Part shown: piece after piece, positions 51,478 to 60,433 of the stretch
Layout: every line of letters starts with the position of its first letter
Numbering within the stretch: position 1 is the stretch's first letter
Source: Streptomyces sp. NBC_00554
GTDB taxonomy: Bacteria; Actinomycetota; Actinomycetes; Streptomycetales; Streptomycetaceae
DNA length: 64,000 bases
Direction of reading: 5' to 3'
Assembly (NCBI RefSeq): GCF_041431135.1
Contig: NZ_CP107799.1
Span: 7,688,001-7,752,000 of the forward strand
Program-made: the position numbers and the translations under genes
The notes under the pieces: model-generated
Seen by the model: the letters and a program-made list of their open reading frames with translations, nothing else
Databases searched by the model: none
What the model was told of the DNA's origin: nothing

Positions 51478-54198
51478 CTACGTGTGCGTGGGTGTCCCGC
51501 CCTCGATCGCGTCCTTGATGTCCTGTGCGCGGGTGCGGAAGTCCGCCGCCCGCTGCGCGTCCGTGGTGCACAGGGCCAGCCGCTCGTACACGGCGCTCAG
51601 TGAGGGATGGACGTCGCCCAGCCGTCCGCGGATGATGCGCTCCGCTTCGTGCAGGGTGTCCTGCGCGCCCGGTCGGTCACCGGCGGTGAGCAGCACGGGG
51701 CCCAGTCGGGAGAGCGTCTTGGCCCGGTAGTGGTGCCCGCGTCCGTATCGCGCGACGTAGATGCCTTCGGCCTCGCGCAGCGTCTGCAGGGCCTGTGCCG
51801 TCCGGCCCTGCGCATGTTGCAGGGAGCCCAGCTTGTTGAGGCAGGCGGCGTATTTGTGGTCCTCGGCCTCGCGACGCTTGCGGTGCAGCTCGACGACAGG
51901 GGCCAGCAGCTCGGCGGCTTCCCGCAGGCGTGCACGTGAGTCCTGGCGCAGGCGCCGCCACAGCAACGGGTTGTAGGTGCCGCGGGCGCGGGCACGGAGC
52001 TCCTCGCCCTGGCGGCGGCGTACGTCCGCGAGGAACTTGGCGACCTGGGAGGTCTCGAAGTCGTCGGCGCCGCGGTTCGCCCGGAAGGCCGAGAGTGCTT
52101 CGGACAGCTCCCGCTCGGCGGTCTCCAGATCGCCGCGGTCCTGCGCCACGATGCCGGTGTCACGCCGGAGCATGGCCCTGAAGACCAGATGCTCCCGGGG
52201 TTCCTCACTGCCCCGGCGCGGGATCCTGCCGGTGGCTCGCTCGTAGCAGCCGAGCGCCTTGGTGAGCTGGCCGGCGTTCCGGTGGATCATGCCGGCCTCC
52301 TGCTCGGCGATGGCCCAGTCGAGCCCGTCCCACTCGGCGCCGTGGCGCTCGTAGATGTCGATCGCCTGTTCCACGGCTTCCAGTGCCTCGGTGAACTGGG
52401 TGTCCTCGCGCAGAATGCCGCCGAGCTGCCTGAGGCACTGCGCCCGCAAGGGGAGGAACGCGGGATCGTCCAGCCGCTGCAGACACTGGTCCAGTGCCAG
52501 GCGGCACTGCGACTCGGCGTCGTCGAGATGCGCCAGCAGATAGTGCTGGCGGGCCACGGCGAGCTGCGCGGTGGCGAGCCCCAGGGCGTCGTCCTGGAGG
52601 GTTTCGCGGAGTGCCGCCTCCTTCTCGAAGTACTCCAGGGCGTGCACCCAGTCGCAGCGGTGCTCCTGGTAGACACCGACGCGGTGCAGCAGCCTGGCCA
52701 GGGCCTTGGGGTCGCGGGCCGCCCCGTACTCCTGGTCGTCCGTGTCGGCTCCCCACACCAGCTCGGCCGACACCGCCTCGACATGCGGCATCAACGTCTC
52801 ACAGGCGGCACGCTCGTCCAGCAGCTCGGGCGCCCTGGGGAACGCGGCTTCCAGCAGTTGGACCGCGGACTGTGACCAGAGCAGCCTGGCCTGGGTGTCC
52901 ATGCCCTCACGGACGAAGAACTGGACCTGCGGATGCATGGCGTAGATGACGCTGGCAACCCGGCTGTCCCCGCTGCGGCTGAGCAGCGAGTGGTTGGACA
53001 GGCGCCGGACCACGCGGTTGAAAGCGGCCTGGTCCTCCATCACTTCCCTCAAGGGCGAGGGGATCACCAGGGGATGGCGCAGCAGCATGTCCTGCCGTAC
53101 GTCCTCCGACGCGAGGAAGGAGCACAGCCGCATGAGGTCCTCGGCGACCGGCTCGGCGGAGACGATCCGTTCGATCGAGAGCCGGAAGGTGGCTGCGGCG
53201 CTGCTGACGGGATGGCCGGGAAGCCGGCGCAGATACTCCTTCACGGAGATCTCGGCATCCGCGATGTACGCCCCCGCCTGGTCCAGGGCGAGGGGCAGCC
53301 AGTGCAGTTGGGTGCCCAGCTCGACCAGCGCCCTCTCGTCGTCCTCGGCGCCGATCCGCTTGCTGAGGAGGGCGAGTCCGTCGTCCGCGTTCAGATCGGG
53401 CAGCGCGATCCGCTCGACCGAGTGGGCGGGGAGGTTCTCCCAGCCCTCGCGCCGCTGCGTGGTGATGAGTACTTCCCCGTGTCCCGTCCTGGGCAGGAGT
53501 GAGGGCCGCGCGTCGTTCGTCTGCTCGTTCAGCGGGCCCAGGCTGTCGTCCTGCGCGTCGTCGTAGACGAGGACCCAGCCGGGAGTGTCGCGCAGCCGTC
53601 CCCAGAGCCGGTTGAGCATCACGCTCTTGGAGTTGTGCTCCGGTATGCCCAGACACGCGGCGAGTTCCAGCAACTCGCCCATGAGCCGTTCGTAACTGGA
53701 GGCGTGGAGCCACCAGACGAGCGAGCGGTGCTGTCGCAGGCGGCCGTCGGCATACGCGGCGGCCAGCTGGGTCTTGCCCAGCCCGGCCCGCCCGTGCACG
53801 ACGCAGACCCGAATTCCGCTGCTGCGTTCCTTTGGCCTCAACGCCCTTGCGACCGACTGGAGTTCGTCGCTACGACCGGTGAAGTAGCGCGAAAGGGTGG
53901 GGAGATTGGGTGGCGGTACGTACATCGGGTCATGGTCCGCGCTGCCGATGGCGGAGGGGGTGGGGCGGGAGCGATGTACGAAGTACCCGGTTATCGCCGA
54001 AACTCCGCCCAGGGCACCGGCACTTGAGGCCAGGAAGATGAGAGGTGTTCCGTGGGTGTCCTGTGCGAGGACGGACAAAAAAACCGCCCCTGCCCCGGTC
54101 AGGGAGCTGAGAGCGGTGTTGAAGCGGCGCCGTGCTACAAGTGAGCCGTTTCGGTCGCCTAATGCCCGACGCATCACCCGTATCGTCCGTATCGCCAT
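51478..54198 (-). CDS. Membrane-anchored STAND NTPase with TPR repeats
   Basis: Large signal-transduction NTPase, 906 residues. Two hydrophobic segments near the N-terminus (FNTALSSLTGAGAVFLSVLA and FLASSAGALGGVSAITGYFV) anchor it. The linker LSRYFTGRSDELQSVARAL precedes an NB-ARC-like NTPase: Walker A VVHGRAGLGKTQLAAAYADG, Walker B GWVLVYDDAQD, RNBS-like VLITTQRREGWENL, and LPLALDQAGAYIADAEISVK (GLPL motif). From about residue 480 it is TPR/FxsT-like helical repeats (e.g. LGGILREDTQFTEALEAVEQ, LNKLGSLQHAQGRTAQALQT). ATG 54198 has GGGGGG four bases upstream; the frame is open to 54297. Divergent from a GT4 glycosyltransferase. No FxsA/FxsB-type genes are nearby, so the partner and trigger are unknown. 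Confidence 0.9.
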   Translation of the reverse strand: MAIRTIRVMRRALGDRNGSLVARRRFNTALSSLTGAGAVFLSVLAQDTHGTPLIFLASSAGALGGVSAITGYFVHRSRPTPSAIGSADHDPMYVPPPNLPTLSRYFTGRSDELQSVARALRPKERSSGIRVCVVHGRAGLGKTQLAAAYADGRLRQHRSLVWWLHASSYERLMGELLELAACLGIPEHNSKSVMLNRLWGRLRDTPGWVLVYDDAQDDSLGPLNEQTNDARPSLLPRTGHGEVLITTQRREGWENLPAHSVERIALPDLNADDGLALLSKRIGAEDDERALVELGTQLHWLPLALDQAGAYIADAEISVKEYLRRLPGHPVSSAAATFRLSIERIVSAEPVAEDLMRLCSFLASEDVRQDMLLRHPLVIPSPLREVMEDQAAFNRVVRRLSNHSLLSRSGDSRVASVIYAMHPQVQFFVREGMDTQARLLWSQSAVQLLEAAFPRAPELLDERAACETLMPHVEAVSAELVWGADTDDQEYGAARDPKALARLLHRVGVYQEHRCDWVHALEYFEKEAALRETLQDDALGLATAQLAVARQHYLLAHLDDAESQCRLALDQCLQRLDDPAFLPLRAQCLRQLGGILREDTQFTEALEAVEQAIDIYERHGAEWDGLDWAIAEQEAGMIHRNAGQLTKALGCYERATGRIPRRGSEEPREHLVFRAMLRRDTGIVAQDRGDLETAERELSEALSAFRANRGADDFETSQVAKFLADVRRRQGEELRARARGTYNPLLWRRLRQDSRARLREAAELLAPVVELHRKRREAEDHKYAACLNKLGSLQHAQGRTAQALQTLREAEGIYVARYGRGHHYRAKTLSRLGPVLLTAGDRPGAQDTLHEAERIIRGRLGDVHPSLSAVYERLALCTTDAQRAADFRTRAQDIKDAIEGGTPTHT

Positions 54199-54351
54199 TG
54201 CGCCCCCCGGTCGTGTACTACAGTCCATTGTCCTCGCCGGTGGCGCACGCAACCAGGCAACCGCACGGAACCAAGCCGCGTCTATCAGTGTCCTCATCCT
54301 GTACTAGTCGTTGATTCTGCGTTTCGGGCATCTACGACTCGCGGAGGCGCG

Positions 54352-55686
54352 GTGGGCCAGCAGCAGGCGGTATCCGGTGAGGAAGCCTTGCTCCAGCGGG
54401 AGCAGAAGCTGCACATCGGGCTGGTCCACTGGTCGTTCCCACCCGTCGTCGGTGGAGTGGAAACCCATCTCTGGGACTACTCCAAGGCGTTGGCGGGCCG
54501 GGGCCATCGGGTCACCGTGTTCACCGGATCGGTCGGCGCCCATCGGCCGTGTGACAGCGTGAGAGTGATCCGGCACAAGCTGCTTGATCTGTCGGTCGGA
54601 CATGAGGACAACGAAGAGACTCTGAAGGAGCTGCGTGAGTGGTTCCGCAGTGGGCTCACCGCGTCCGGCGACCCCATCCGGCTGGTCCACGGCCACAACC
54701 TGCACCACTTCTCCAGCGTCCCCGCACGTGCGCTGAAGGCTCTTCAGAGCGAACTGAACCTCGTACTGCTGCACACGTACCACAGCATCTGGCGCACCGA
54801 AGCGGACGAGCGGATCGCGCGGGAGTGCGCCGTCTGGGACGTCCATCACGCGGTGTCGGACTTCCTCGTCAGTGAGTGCACCGAGGTGCTGCGACAGGAC
54901 GTGCAACGCACCTATCTGGGGGTGGACTCGCTCCAGTACGAGGGCATTCCGGAGGTCGAGGACGAGCCAGGTTGGCATCCGGTCGTTCTGCTGCCGGCCC
55001 GGCTCATCCCCAACAAGGGCGCCGAAGTGGCGATCTTGATGCTGAAACTCCTCGTCGAGCGGGCGAAGGGATGCGAGGGTGAACTGGCCTTGCTGCGCCC
55101 CCGGTTGGTACTCACGGACCCGTTCGAGACGGTCGACTTCCATGGTGAGCGCGGTCAGTTCCGCGGCAAGCTATCCAAGATCGTAGAGGAGTGCGAGCTG
55201 ACGGAAGGACCGGGGCAGGACGTCGAGTTCAGGCCGGCTGGCATCGAGGACATGCGGAAGCTGTACGAGGAGGCCACCGTCGTGGTGTACCCCTCGCGCT
55301 TCGACGAGCCCATGGGCCTCGCTCCCCTTGAGGCGATGTGCGCGGCCCGCCCCGTGGTGGCCACCTGTGTGGGAGGGCTGGGTGAAGGCGGCAGCACGCT
55401 GGTCGACCGCGACGAGGACGCGAAGAAGCAGGCGTCCCGCTTCGCCGACGAGTTGTGGCCCCTACTCACCGAGCCCTCGCTGGCCAGGAAGGCCGGATGC
55501 GTGGCCCGCGAACACGTCCGGGCCCGCTTCGACCTGGAGGAGGTCTATGTCAAACCGATGCTCGCCGAGTACCGGAGCCTCCTGGCGCCAGACCCCGACT
55601 CCTACGAGTGCGACACCCGCCAGCCCTCCGGCAGCCCCGAGACCTTTGCCGAGCCCTCCCTGTCCACTTCCACGGTCAGTCGCTGA
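54352..55686 (+). CDS. GT4-family glycosyltransferase
   Basis: Retaining, GT-B fold glycosyltransferase, 444 residues, cytoplasmic, probably using a nucleotide sugar. The N-lobe has HIGLVHWSFPPVVGGVETHL and HRVTVFTGSVGAH; the C-lobe has VVLLPARLIPNKGAEVAILM and the E-x7-E motif within VYPSRFDEPMGLAPLEAMCA, with RPVVATCVGGLGE. GTG 54352 follows GGAGG. The last 28 codons overlap, antisense, the 3' end of the debranching-type gene by 85 bp. Divergent from the STAND NTPase, with only 153 bp between starts, suggesting shared control. Acceptor unknown. Confidence 0.9.
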   Translation: MGQQQAVSGEEALLQREQKLHIGLVHWSFPPVVGGVETHLWDYSKALAGRGHRVTVFTGSVGAHRPCDSVRVIRHKLLDLSVGHEDNEETLKELREWFRSGLTASGDPIRLVHGHNLHHFSSVPARALKALQSELNLVLLHTYHSIWRTEADERIARECAVWDVHHAVSDFLVSECTEVLRQDVQRTYLGVDSLQYEGIPEVEDEPGWHPVVLLPARLIPNKGAEVAILMLKLLVERAKGCEGELALLRPRLVLTDPFETVDFHGERGQFRGKLSKIVEECELTEGPGQDVEFRPAGIEDMRKLYEEATVVVYPSRFDEPMGLAPLEAMCAARPVVATCVGGLGEGGSTLVDRDEDAKKQASRFADELWPLLTEPSLARKAGCVAREHVRARFDLEEVYVKPMLAEYRSLLAPDPDSYECDTRQPSGSPETFAEPSLSTSTVSR

Positions 55687-57704
55687 CCCGCAAGGACCAG
55701 GCCACGCACCACCATTGGCCACTGCGGTACCGGGCGTACGTGCAGCGTTCGGTTGGTGACGTCGGGCTTCAGGCCGAGCAGGGCGGACAGCACCGCCACC
55801 CCCGAGGCCGCCGACCAGCCCTGTGGGCGGCAGGCGGCCGGGTAGGCGAGAGGTGCGGGGGAGTCGTCGGTGCGGGCGTCGCCCGCGTACAGCTCGGGCA
55901 TGCGGTACGAGAAGTAGGTGGCGGCGTCCAGGAGGCCGTCCACGAGTTGGCTCGCCTCCTCGTGGCGGCCGGTCGCGCACAGGCCCTGTATGGCGATCGC
56001 GGTGTCGTGGGTCCACACCGAACCCCCGTGGTAGCTCAGCGGGTTGAAACCGGGCACGGCGGCCGAGCGGCTGCGCAGTCCCCAGCCGGAGTTGAGCTTG
56101 TCGTCCGCCAGCCAGGCGGCGATATCGCCGGGGCCGTCGGGATCGAGGATGCCTGTTGACAGCAGTTGGCCCATGTTCGACGCCGGACCGCTCACCGGGG
56201 TGAGTCCCTGGCCCACGGCGATGGCCACGTAGCGTGACGCGGGGCCGTTCCGGGTGGGTATCCAGAAGGAGTCGGCGAAGCGTTTCCGAAGGGAATCCGC
56301 CCAGGCGAGCAGGCTTTGGGCGGCCTCGCGTTGGCCACGGCTGTTCAGCAGTGAGGCGAGGCCCACGGCCGCCTCGTACGCGTATCCCTGGACTTCGCAG
56401 AGAGCCAGTGGGGGTTCGATGTGCCTGCCCTCGGCGTCGCGTACCGCGTCGTCGCTGTCCTTCCATGACTGGTGGCGGAGGCCTCCGGCGCGTGGGTAGT
56501 AGCGCAGCAGGCCGTCCTCGTCGCGGCTGCTGGACTTCAGGACCCAGTCCATGGCGCGCTGCGCGTGGGGCAGCAGGGCGTTCACGTCCTCGTCGGACAG
56601 GCCCCAGTGCCAGGCCTCGACCAGCAGGGTCACGAACAGCGGGGTGGCGTCCACCGAACCGTAGTAGTACGCGGGCAGGAACAGGCCGTGGCCGTGCTGG
56701 GCCTCCGCCGGCCGCAGTTCGTGCAGGATCCGCCCCGGCGCTTCCTCGCGGTAGTGGTCGTGCACTCGCCCCTGTCGGCGGGCCAGTGCCCAGAGGGTGC
56801 CGCGGGCCAGGTCCGTGCCCAGCGGCAGCATCATCCGTGCCGACCAGATCGAGTCCCGGCCGAAGAGCGTGAGGTACCAGGGGCAGCCCGCGGCGATGAA
56901 CTGGTCCTCGGGGCCGGTGTCGGCGGTGCGCTGAGGGTCGGCGAGGCGCAGCGCACGGAGATCGCCGAGCCCCCGTCTGACCAGCCCCATGAGCCGCCGG
57001 TCGCCGGCGACCACCGGGTCGTTCCAGGGAGCGGGGGCGGTGGGGGCCACGGGGTGTCCCGGAGGTGTCGGTACCGCGCGGCCGGTGACGGCGAGTTCGA
57101 CCTGCCAGCTCTCTCCCGGTCGCAGTACCACCAGGGGCCAGGTCATGGTTCCCCCTTCCGGGCCCCCGGAGGTCTCGGGCCTCGGGCCGGAAACGACGGT
57201 GATCCGGGCGCGGCCGCTGGGGGAGCGCCAGGCGAGAGAGGCCCGGGCCGCCGCGCAGCGCAGTACCGGGCGGCTGTGCCCGCGCTTGACGTCGGCGATG
57301 TCCGCGAGGTCCGACGCGGCGGCCAGTTGTACGTGTAATCGGCGTTCGGCGGTGCCGATGTTGCGCAGAGATATGGTCTCGCCACTGCCTGCGGTACGGA
57401 TGCGCTCGACGATCAGCGTCGGGTCGTCGGTCCGGTCCCGCGGGTAGCGGTGGACGGCGGTGAACCTGACCTGGTGCGGGCCCAGGGGCTGGACACCTAT
57501 GGGTTCGGGTTCGCGCTCGTCCAGGAGCAGGCACAGGGTGTGCAGAAGACGGCGGTCGTGGTCGTAGAAGCCCTCTGCCCGGATGCCTCTCAGCTGCCCG
57601 TCACGGGACGAAGCGGCGAAGGCCGGGGCGGCGACACAGAAGACGACGTCGTGCAGCAGCGGTTGTAGAGCACGCTGACTCGAAGCTTCCACGGACTCGA
57701 ACAC
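55602..57704 (-). CDS. Amylo-alpha-1,6-glucosidase / glycogen debranching-type protein
   Basis: Glycoside hydrolase (GH15/63-like alpha/alpha barrel) family annotated as glycogen debranching enzyme, 700 residues. The N-terminal half (GIRAEGFYDHDRRLLHTLCL, TISLRNIGTAERRLHVQLAA) is the GDE_N beta domain; the catalytic barrel has AAGCPWYLTLFGRDSIWSAR, ALARRQGRVHDHYREEAPGR, HGLFLPAYYYGSVDATPLFV, ALCEVQGYAYEAAVGLASLL and NPLSYHGGSVWTHDTAIAIQ (acid/base region). GTG 57704 is chosen (GGAAGAG upstream, then FESVEASSQRALQPLLHDVV); the frame is open to 57893. No glgX/glgB/treZ neighbours, so its glucan substrate is unsure. Confidence 0.88.
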   Translation of the reverse strand: MFESVEASSQRALQPLLHDVVFCVAAPAFAASSRDGQLRGIRAEGFYDHDRRLLHTLCLLLDEREPEPIGVQPLGPHQVRFTAVHRYPRDRTDDPTLIVERIRTAGSGETISLRNIGTAERRLHVQLAAASDLADIADVKRGHSRPVLRCAAARASLAWRSPSGRARITVVSGPRPETSGGPEGGTMTWPLVVLRPGESWQVELAVTGRAVPTPPGHPVAPTAPAPWNDPVVAGDRRLMGLVRRGLGDLRALRLADPQRTADTGPEDQFIAAGCPWYLTLFGRDSIWSARMMLPLGTDLARGTLWALARRQGRVHDHYREEAPGRILHELRPAEAQHGHGLFLPAYYYGSVDATPLFVTLLVEAWHWGLSDEDVNALLPHAQRAMDWVLKSSSRDEDGLLRYYPRAGGLRHQSWKDSDDAVRDAEGRHIEPPLALCEVQGYAYEAAVGLASLLNSRGQREAAQSLLAWADSLRKRFADSFWIPTRNGPASRYVAIAVGQGLTPVSGPASNMGQLLSTGILDPDGPGDIAAWLADDKLNSGWGLRSRSAAVPGFNPLSYHGGSVWTHDTAIAIQGLCATGRHEEASQLVDGLLDAATYFSYRMPELYAGDARTDDSPAPLAYPAACRPQGWSAASGVAVLSALLGLKPDVTNRTLHVRPVPQWPMVVRGLVLAGQRLTVEVDREGSAKVSGLPEGWRVSHS

Positions 57705-57780
57705 GGAGCGTCTCTTCCCACTCCGTACGAACGTCACTCCCGCGAGACGGCAGGACGGCCGGACGCCGTTCTCCCCCCGG

Positions 57781-57823
57781 GGGGCGTCACTCCCACGCGG
57801 TTCCCTCAGGGGCGTCACTCCCA
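57781..57823 (-). repeat. 15-bp direct repeat over the ABC permease stop codon
   Basis: GGGGCGTCACTCCCA (plus strand) occurs at 57781-57795 and 57809-57823. The second copy contains the TGA and the last two codons (Trp, Glu) of the minus-strand permease gene; the first is a copy 28 bp further along. Confidence 0.8.
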
Positions 57824-58591
57824 GCGGAAGAACTTCCCCGCCGCCCCCAGCCCCACGACCGCCCACACCGCCAGGATCCCCAGGTCCCCCCACGGCATCC
57901 CCGCCCCGTGATGGAGCACATCCCGCAACCCGTCCGAGAGGGCCGAGATCGGCAGCAGGCCGAGGGCGTCCTGGGCGCCGGAGGGGAACTTGTCGAGGGG
58001 GACGATCACGCCGCCGCCGACGAGGAGGAGCAGGAAGACCAGGTTCGCGGCGGCCAGAGTGGCCTCCGCCTTCAGGGTGCCGGCCATCAGCAGGCCGAGG
58101 CCCGAGAAGGCGGCGGTGCCGAGGACCAGGAGGAGCAGGACGGCGAGGGGGTTGCCGTGCGGGGACCAGCCGAGGGCGAGGGCGATCACCGTCAGCAGGA
58201 TCACCTGGAGGATCTCCGTGACCAGGACCGACGCCGTCTTCGCGGTCATCAGGCCCCAGCGGGGGAGCGGCGAGGCGGCGAGCCGCTTCAGGACGCCGTA
58301 GCGGCGCTCGAAGCCCGTCGCGATCGCCTGGCCCGTGAACGCCGTCGACATCACGGCGAGCGCGAGGATGCCGGGGGCCAGGAAGTCGACCGCCTTGCCG
58401 GAACCCGTGTCGACGATGTCCACCGCGCTGAACAGGACCAGCAGGAGTGTGGGGATGACGACCGTGAGAAGGAGCTGCTCGCCGTTGCGGAGCAGCATCT
58501 TCGTCTCGAGGACGGCCTGTGTGGCGATCATCCGGGGGAGCGGGGCCGCCCCGGGCTTCGGGGTGTACGTACCGGCGGTGGCGGTGGTCAC
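57815..58591 (-). CDS. ABC-2 type transporter permease (DrrB-like)
   Basis: Membrane component of an ABC exporter, 258 residues, six TM helices. It begins with a Pro-rich cytoplasmic stretch, then MIATQAVLETKMLLRNGEQL, LLTVVIPTLLLVLFSAVDIV, FTGQAIATGFERRYGVLKRL (typical ABC-2 cytoplasmic loop before RLAASPLPRWGLM) and GLGLLMAGTLKAEATLAAAN. Start GTG 58591 overlaps the ATPase stop (GTGA). Third gene of the acetyltransferase-ATPase-permease group; likely exports a hydrophobic compound or lipid. Confidence 0.9.
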   Translation of the reverse strand: MTTATAGTYTPKPGAAPLPRMIATQAVLETKMLLRNGEQLLLTVVIPTLLLVLFSAVDIVDTGSGKAVDFLAPGILALAVMSTAFTGQAIATGFERRYGVLKRLAASPLPRWGLMTAKTASVLVTEILQVILLTVIALALGWSPHGNPLAVLLLLVLGTAAFSGLGLLMAGTLKAEATLAAANLVFLLLLVGGGVIVPLDKFPSGAQDALGLLPISALSDGLRDVLHHGAGMPWGDLGILAVWAVVGLGAAGKFFRWE

Positions 58592-59511
58592 GAACGCAGC
58601 TCCTTGCCGGTCAGTTCCAAGAACACGTCTTCGAGTGTGTGGCGTTCGACGGAGATCTTCTCCGGCATCACCCCGTGCTGTGCGCACCAGGAGGTGACCG
58701 TCGCGAGCAGCTGCGGGTCGACCTTGCCGCCGACCCGGTACGAGCCCGGCGTCAGCTCCGCCGCCGTACTGTCCGCGGGGAGCGCCTTGAGCAGGGAGGC
58801 CACGTCGAGCCCTGGACGGCCGCTGAAGCGCAGGGTGTTCTCGGCGCCGCCGCGGCACAGTTCGTCGGGGGTGCCCTGGGCGATGACCTTGCCCGCGTCG
58901 ATGATCGCGACGTCGTCCGCGAGCTGTTCCGCCTCGTCCATGAGGTGCGTGGTGAGGATGACCGAGACACCGTCGGTGCGCAGGTCGCGGACCAGGTCCC
59001 AGGTGGCCCGGCGGGCCTGCGGGTCGAGCCCCGCCGTCGGCTCGTCGAGGAAGACCAGCTCGGGGCGGCCGACCACGGCCATCGCCAGCGCGAGGCGCTG
59101 CTGCTGGCCGCCCGACAGCCGCCGGTACGTCGTACGGCCGCAGCTTTCGAGACCGAGCCGTTCGATGAGCGCGTCCACGTCGAGCGGGTGCGCGTGCAGT
59201 TTCGCCACGTGGCGCAGCATCTCGTCGGCGCGCGCGCCCGAGTAGACGCCGCCGGACTGGAGCATGACGCCGATCCGCGGGCGCAGCTGCCCGGTCTGCC
59301 GGACCGGGTCGAGGCCCAGGACGCGCACGGTGCCGGAGTCCGGCTTCCGGTACCCCTCGCAGGTCTCGACCGTGGTCGTCTTGCCTGCGCCATTGGGGCC
59401 GAGCACGGCGGTGATGCCCGCCTTGGCGACCAGGTCGAGGCCGTCCACCGCGGTCTTCCTGCCGTACCTCTTCACCAAGGCCTGGACCTGGACCACGGGC
59501 TCGCTTCGCAT
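58588..59511 (-). CDS. ABC exporter ATP-binding protein (DrrA-like)
   Basis: ATPase partner of the permease at 57815, 307 residues. Walker A LGPNGAGKTTTVETCEGYRK, Q-loop in IGVMLQSGGVYSGARADEML, signature YRRLSGGQQQRLALAMAVVG, Walker B ELVFLDEPTAGLDPQARRAT and H-loop TTHLMDEAEQLADDVAIIDA are intact; the C-terminal extension (about 220-307) is usual for DrrA/CcmA-type exporters. ATG 59511 has no Shine-Dalgarno; TAGACT just upstream (minus strand, 59520-59525) could be a -10 giving a leaderless message, though an 11-bp gap to the upstream gene suggests cotranscription. Confidence 0.92.
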   Translation of the reverse strand: MRSEPVVQVQALVKRYGRKTAVDGLDLVAKAGITAVLGPNGAGKTTTVETCEGYRKPDSGTVRVLGLDPVRQTGQLRPRIGVMLQSGGVYSGARADEMLRHVAKLHAHPLDVDALIERLGLESCGRTTYRRLSGGQQQRLALAMAVVGRPELVFLDEPTAGLDPQARRATWDLVRDLRTDGVSVILTTHLMDEAEQLADDVAIIDAGKVIAQGTPDELCRGGAENTLRFSGRPGLDVASLLKALPADSTAAELTPGSYRVGGKVDPQLLATVTSWCAQHGVMPEKISVERHTLEDVFLELTGKELRS

Positions 59512-59522
59512 GAGGAGCAAGT

Positions 59523-60359
59523 CTAGGGACGCGTCCGGGGCTCCCGGGCGCGGGGTGCCGCATCCACGTACGGCTCCCGCGGCCGGTGCAGCGCGAGCCA
59601 CCGCTCCGCGTACGCCACGGCGTCGGCCACCGGGAACAGCCGTGTGCCGGCCGCGCCCACCCGGCCCCGTACGACGGGACGGTCGCGTTCGAAGTCGGAG
59701 CCCAGCTCGTCGAAGCGCTCGGAGCTGATCGACACCTCCGTCACCTCCTCCCAGCCGCCCGCGGCCGGCCGGCCCACCTCGACCAGCGGCGACGGGATCC
59801 GGTATTCGGCCAGGTGGAAGGCGGTGCACGCGTCGTACCCCGCATCCAGCAGCAGCACCCGGGCACCCATCTCCTCAAGGCGGGCCAGCGGGCTGCGCTC
59901 CCCGAGGCGGCAGTCCGGCGCGTGGCCCTCGACGACCGCCGCCGCGCCCGGGCCGATCGCCGCGAACGAGGTCTGCGGGTGTGCGCTGCGCAGGGCGCCG
60001 GGCCAGTTGCGTACGGTCTCCGGGATCACGCCGACCCTGCGTGCGGGGGTGACGAGGGGGTCGTACGCGGGCATCGCCGCCCGGATGGCCGGCCACCATT
60101 CCTCGGGTACCGGCGGATTGCTCCACAGCGCCGGGTCGGAGAGGTCGCCGGACTGGGTGGGGACCACCAGGGTTCCGTCGGGGCCGAGGGTGTCGAGCAG
60201 TCCCTGGACGACGGCGACGGCTCCGCCGCAGACCCAGCCGAGGGAGCTGAGCGAGGAGTGCAGAAGGAGCGTTTCACCCGGCCGTACGCCTAACGACAGC
60301 AGCTGTGCCGAGACTGTGTCGCGGGTGACGAGTGGGCCGGTGGGAGGGGGTGTCGGCAT
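59523..60359 (-). CDS. AAC(3)-family N-acetyltransferase
   Basis: Aminoglycoside 3-N-acetyltransferase family (Antibiotic_NAT fold), 278 residues. It shows VSAQLLSLGVRPGETLLLHS, SSLSSLGWVCGGAVAVVQGL, LGPDGTLVVPTQSGDLSDPA, EWWPAIRAAMPAYDPLVTPA and RSAHPQTSFAAIGPGAAAVV, the conserved blocks of the family, including the acetyl-CoA and catalytic His segments (GHAPDCRLGERSPLARLEEM). ATG 60359 is chosen; the frame is open to 60413. The 11-bp gap to the ABC ATPase gene makes an operon likely. Family members act on aminoglycosides but also on other amines, so resistance is not proven. Confidence 0.85.
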   Translation of the reverse strand: MPTPPPTGPLVTRDTVSAQLLSLGVRPGETLLLHSSLSSLGWVCGGAVAVVQGLLDTLGPDGTLVVPTQSGDLSDPALWSNPPVPEEWWPAIRAAMPAYDPLVTPARRVGVIPETVRNWPGALRSAHPQTSFAAIGPGAAAVVEGHAPDCRLGERSPLARLEEMGARVLLLDAGYDACTAFHLAEYRIPSPLVEVGRPAAGGWEEVTEVSISSERFDELGSDFERDRPVVRGRVGAAGTRLFPVADAVAYAERWLALHRPREPYVDAAPRAREPRTRP

Positions 60360-60433
60360 GGTTCGGCAGTGTCCCCGAGTGTCTGTCCTGACGCCAGTGA
60401 ATTGATCGATCAAAGATCGTTTCCGCAGGTCAG

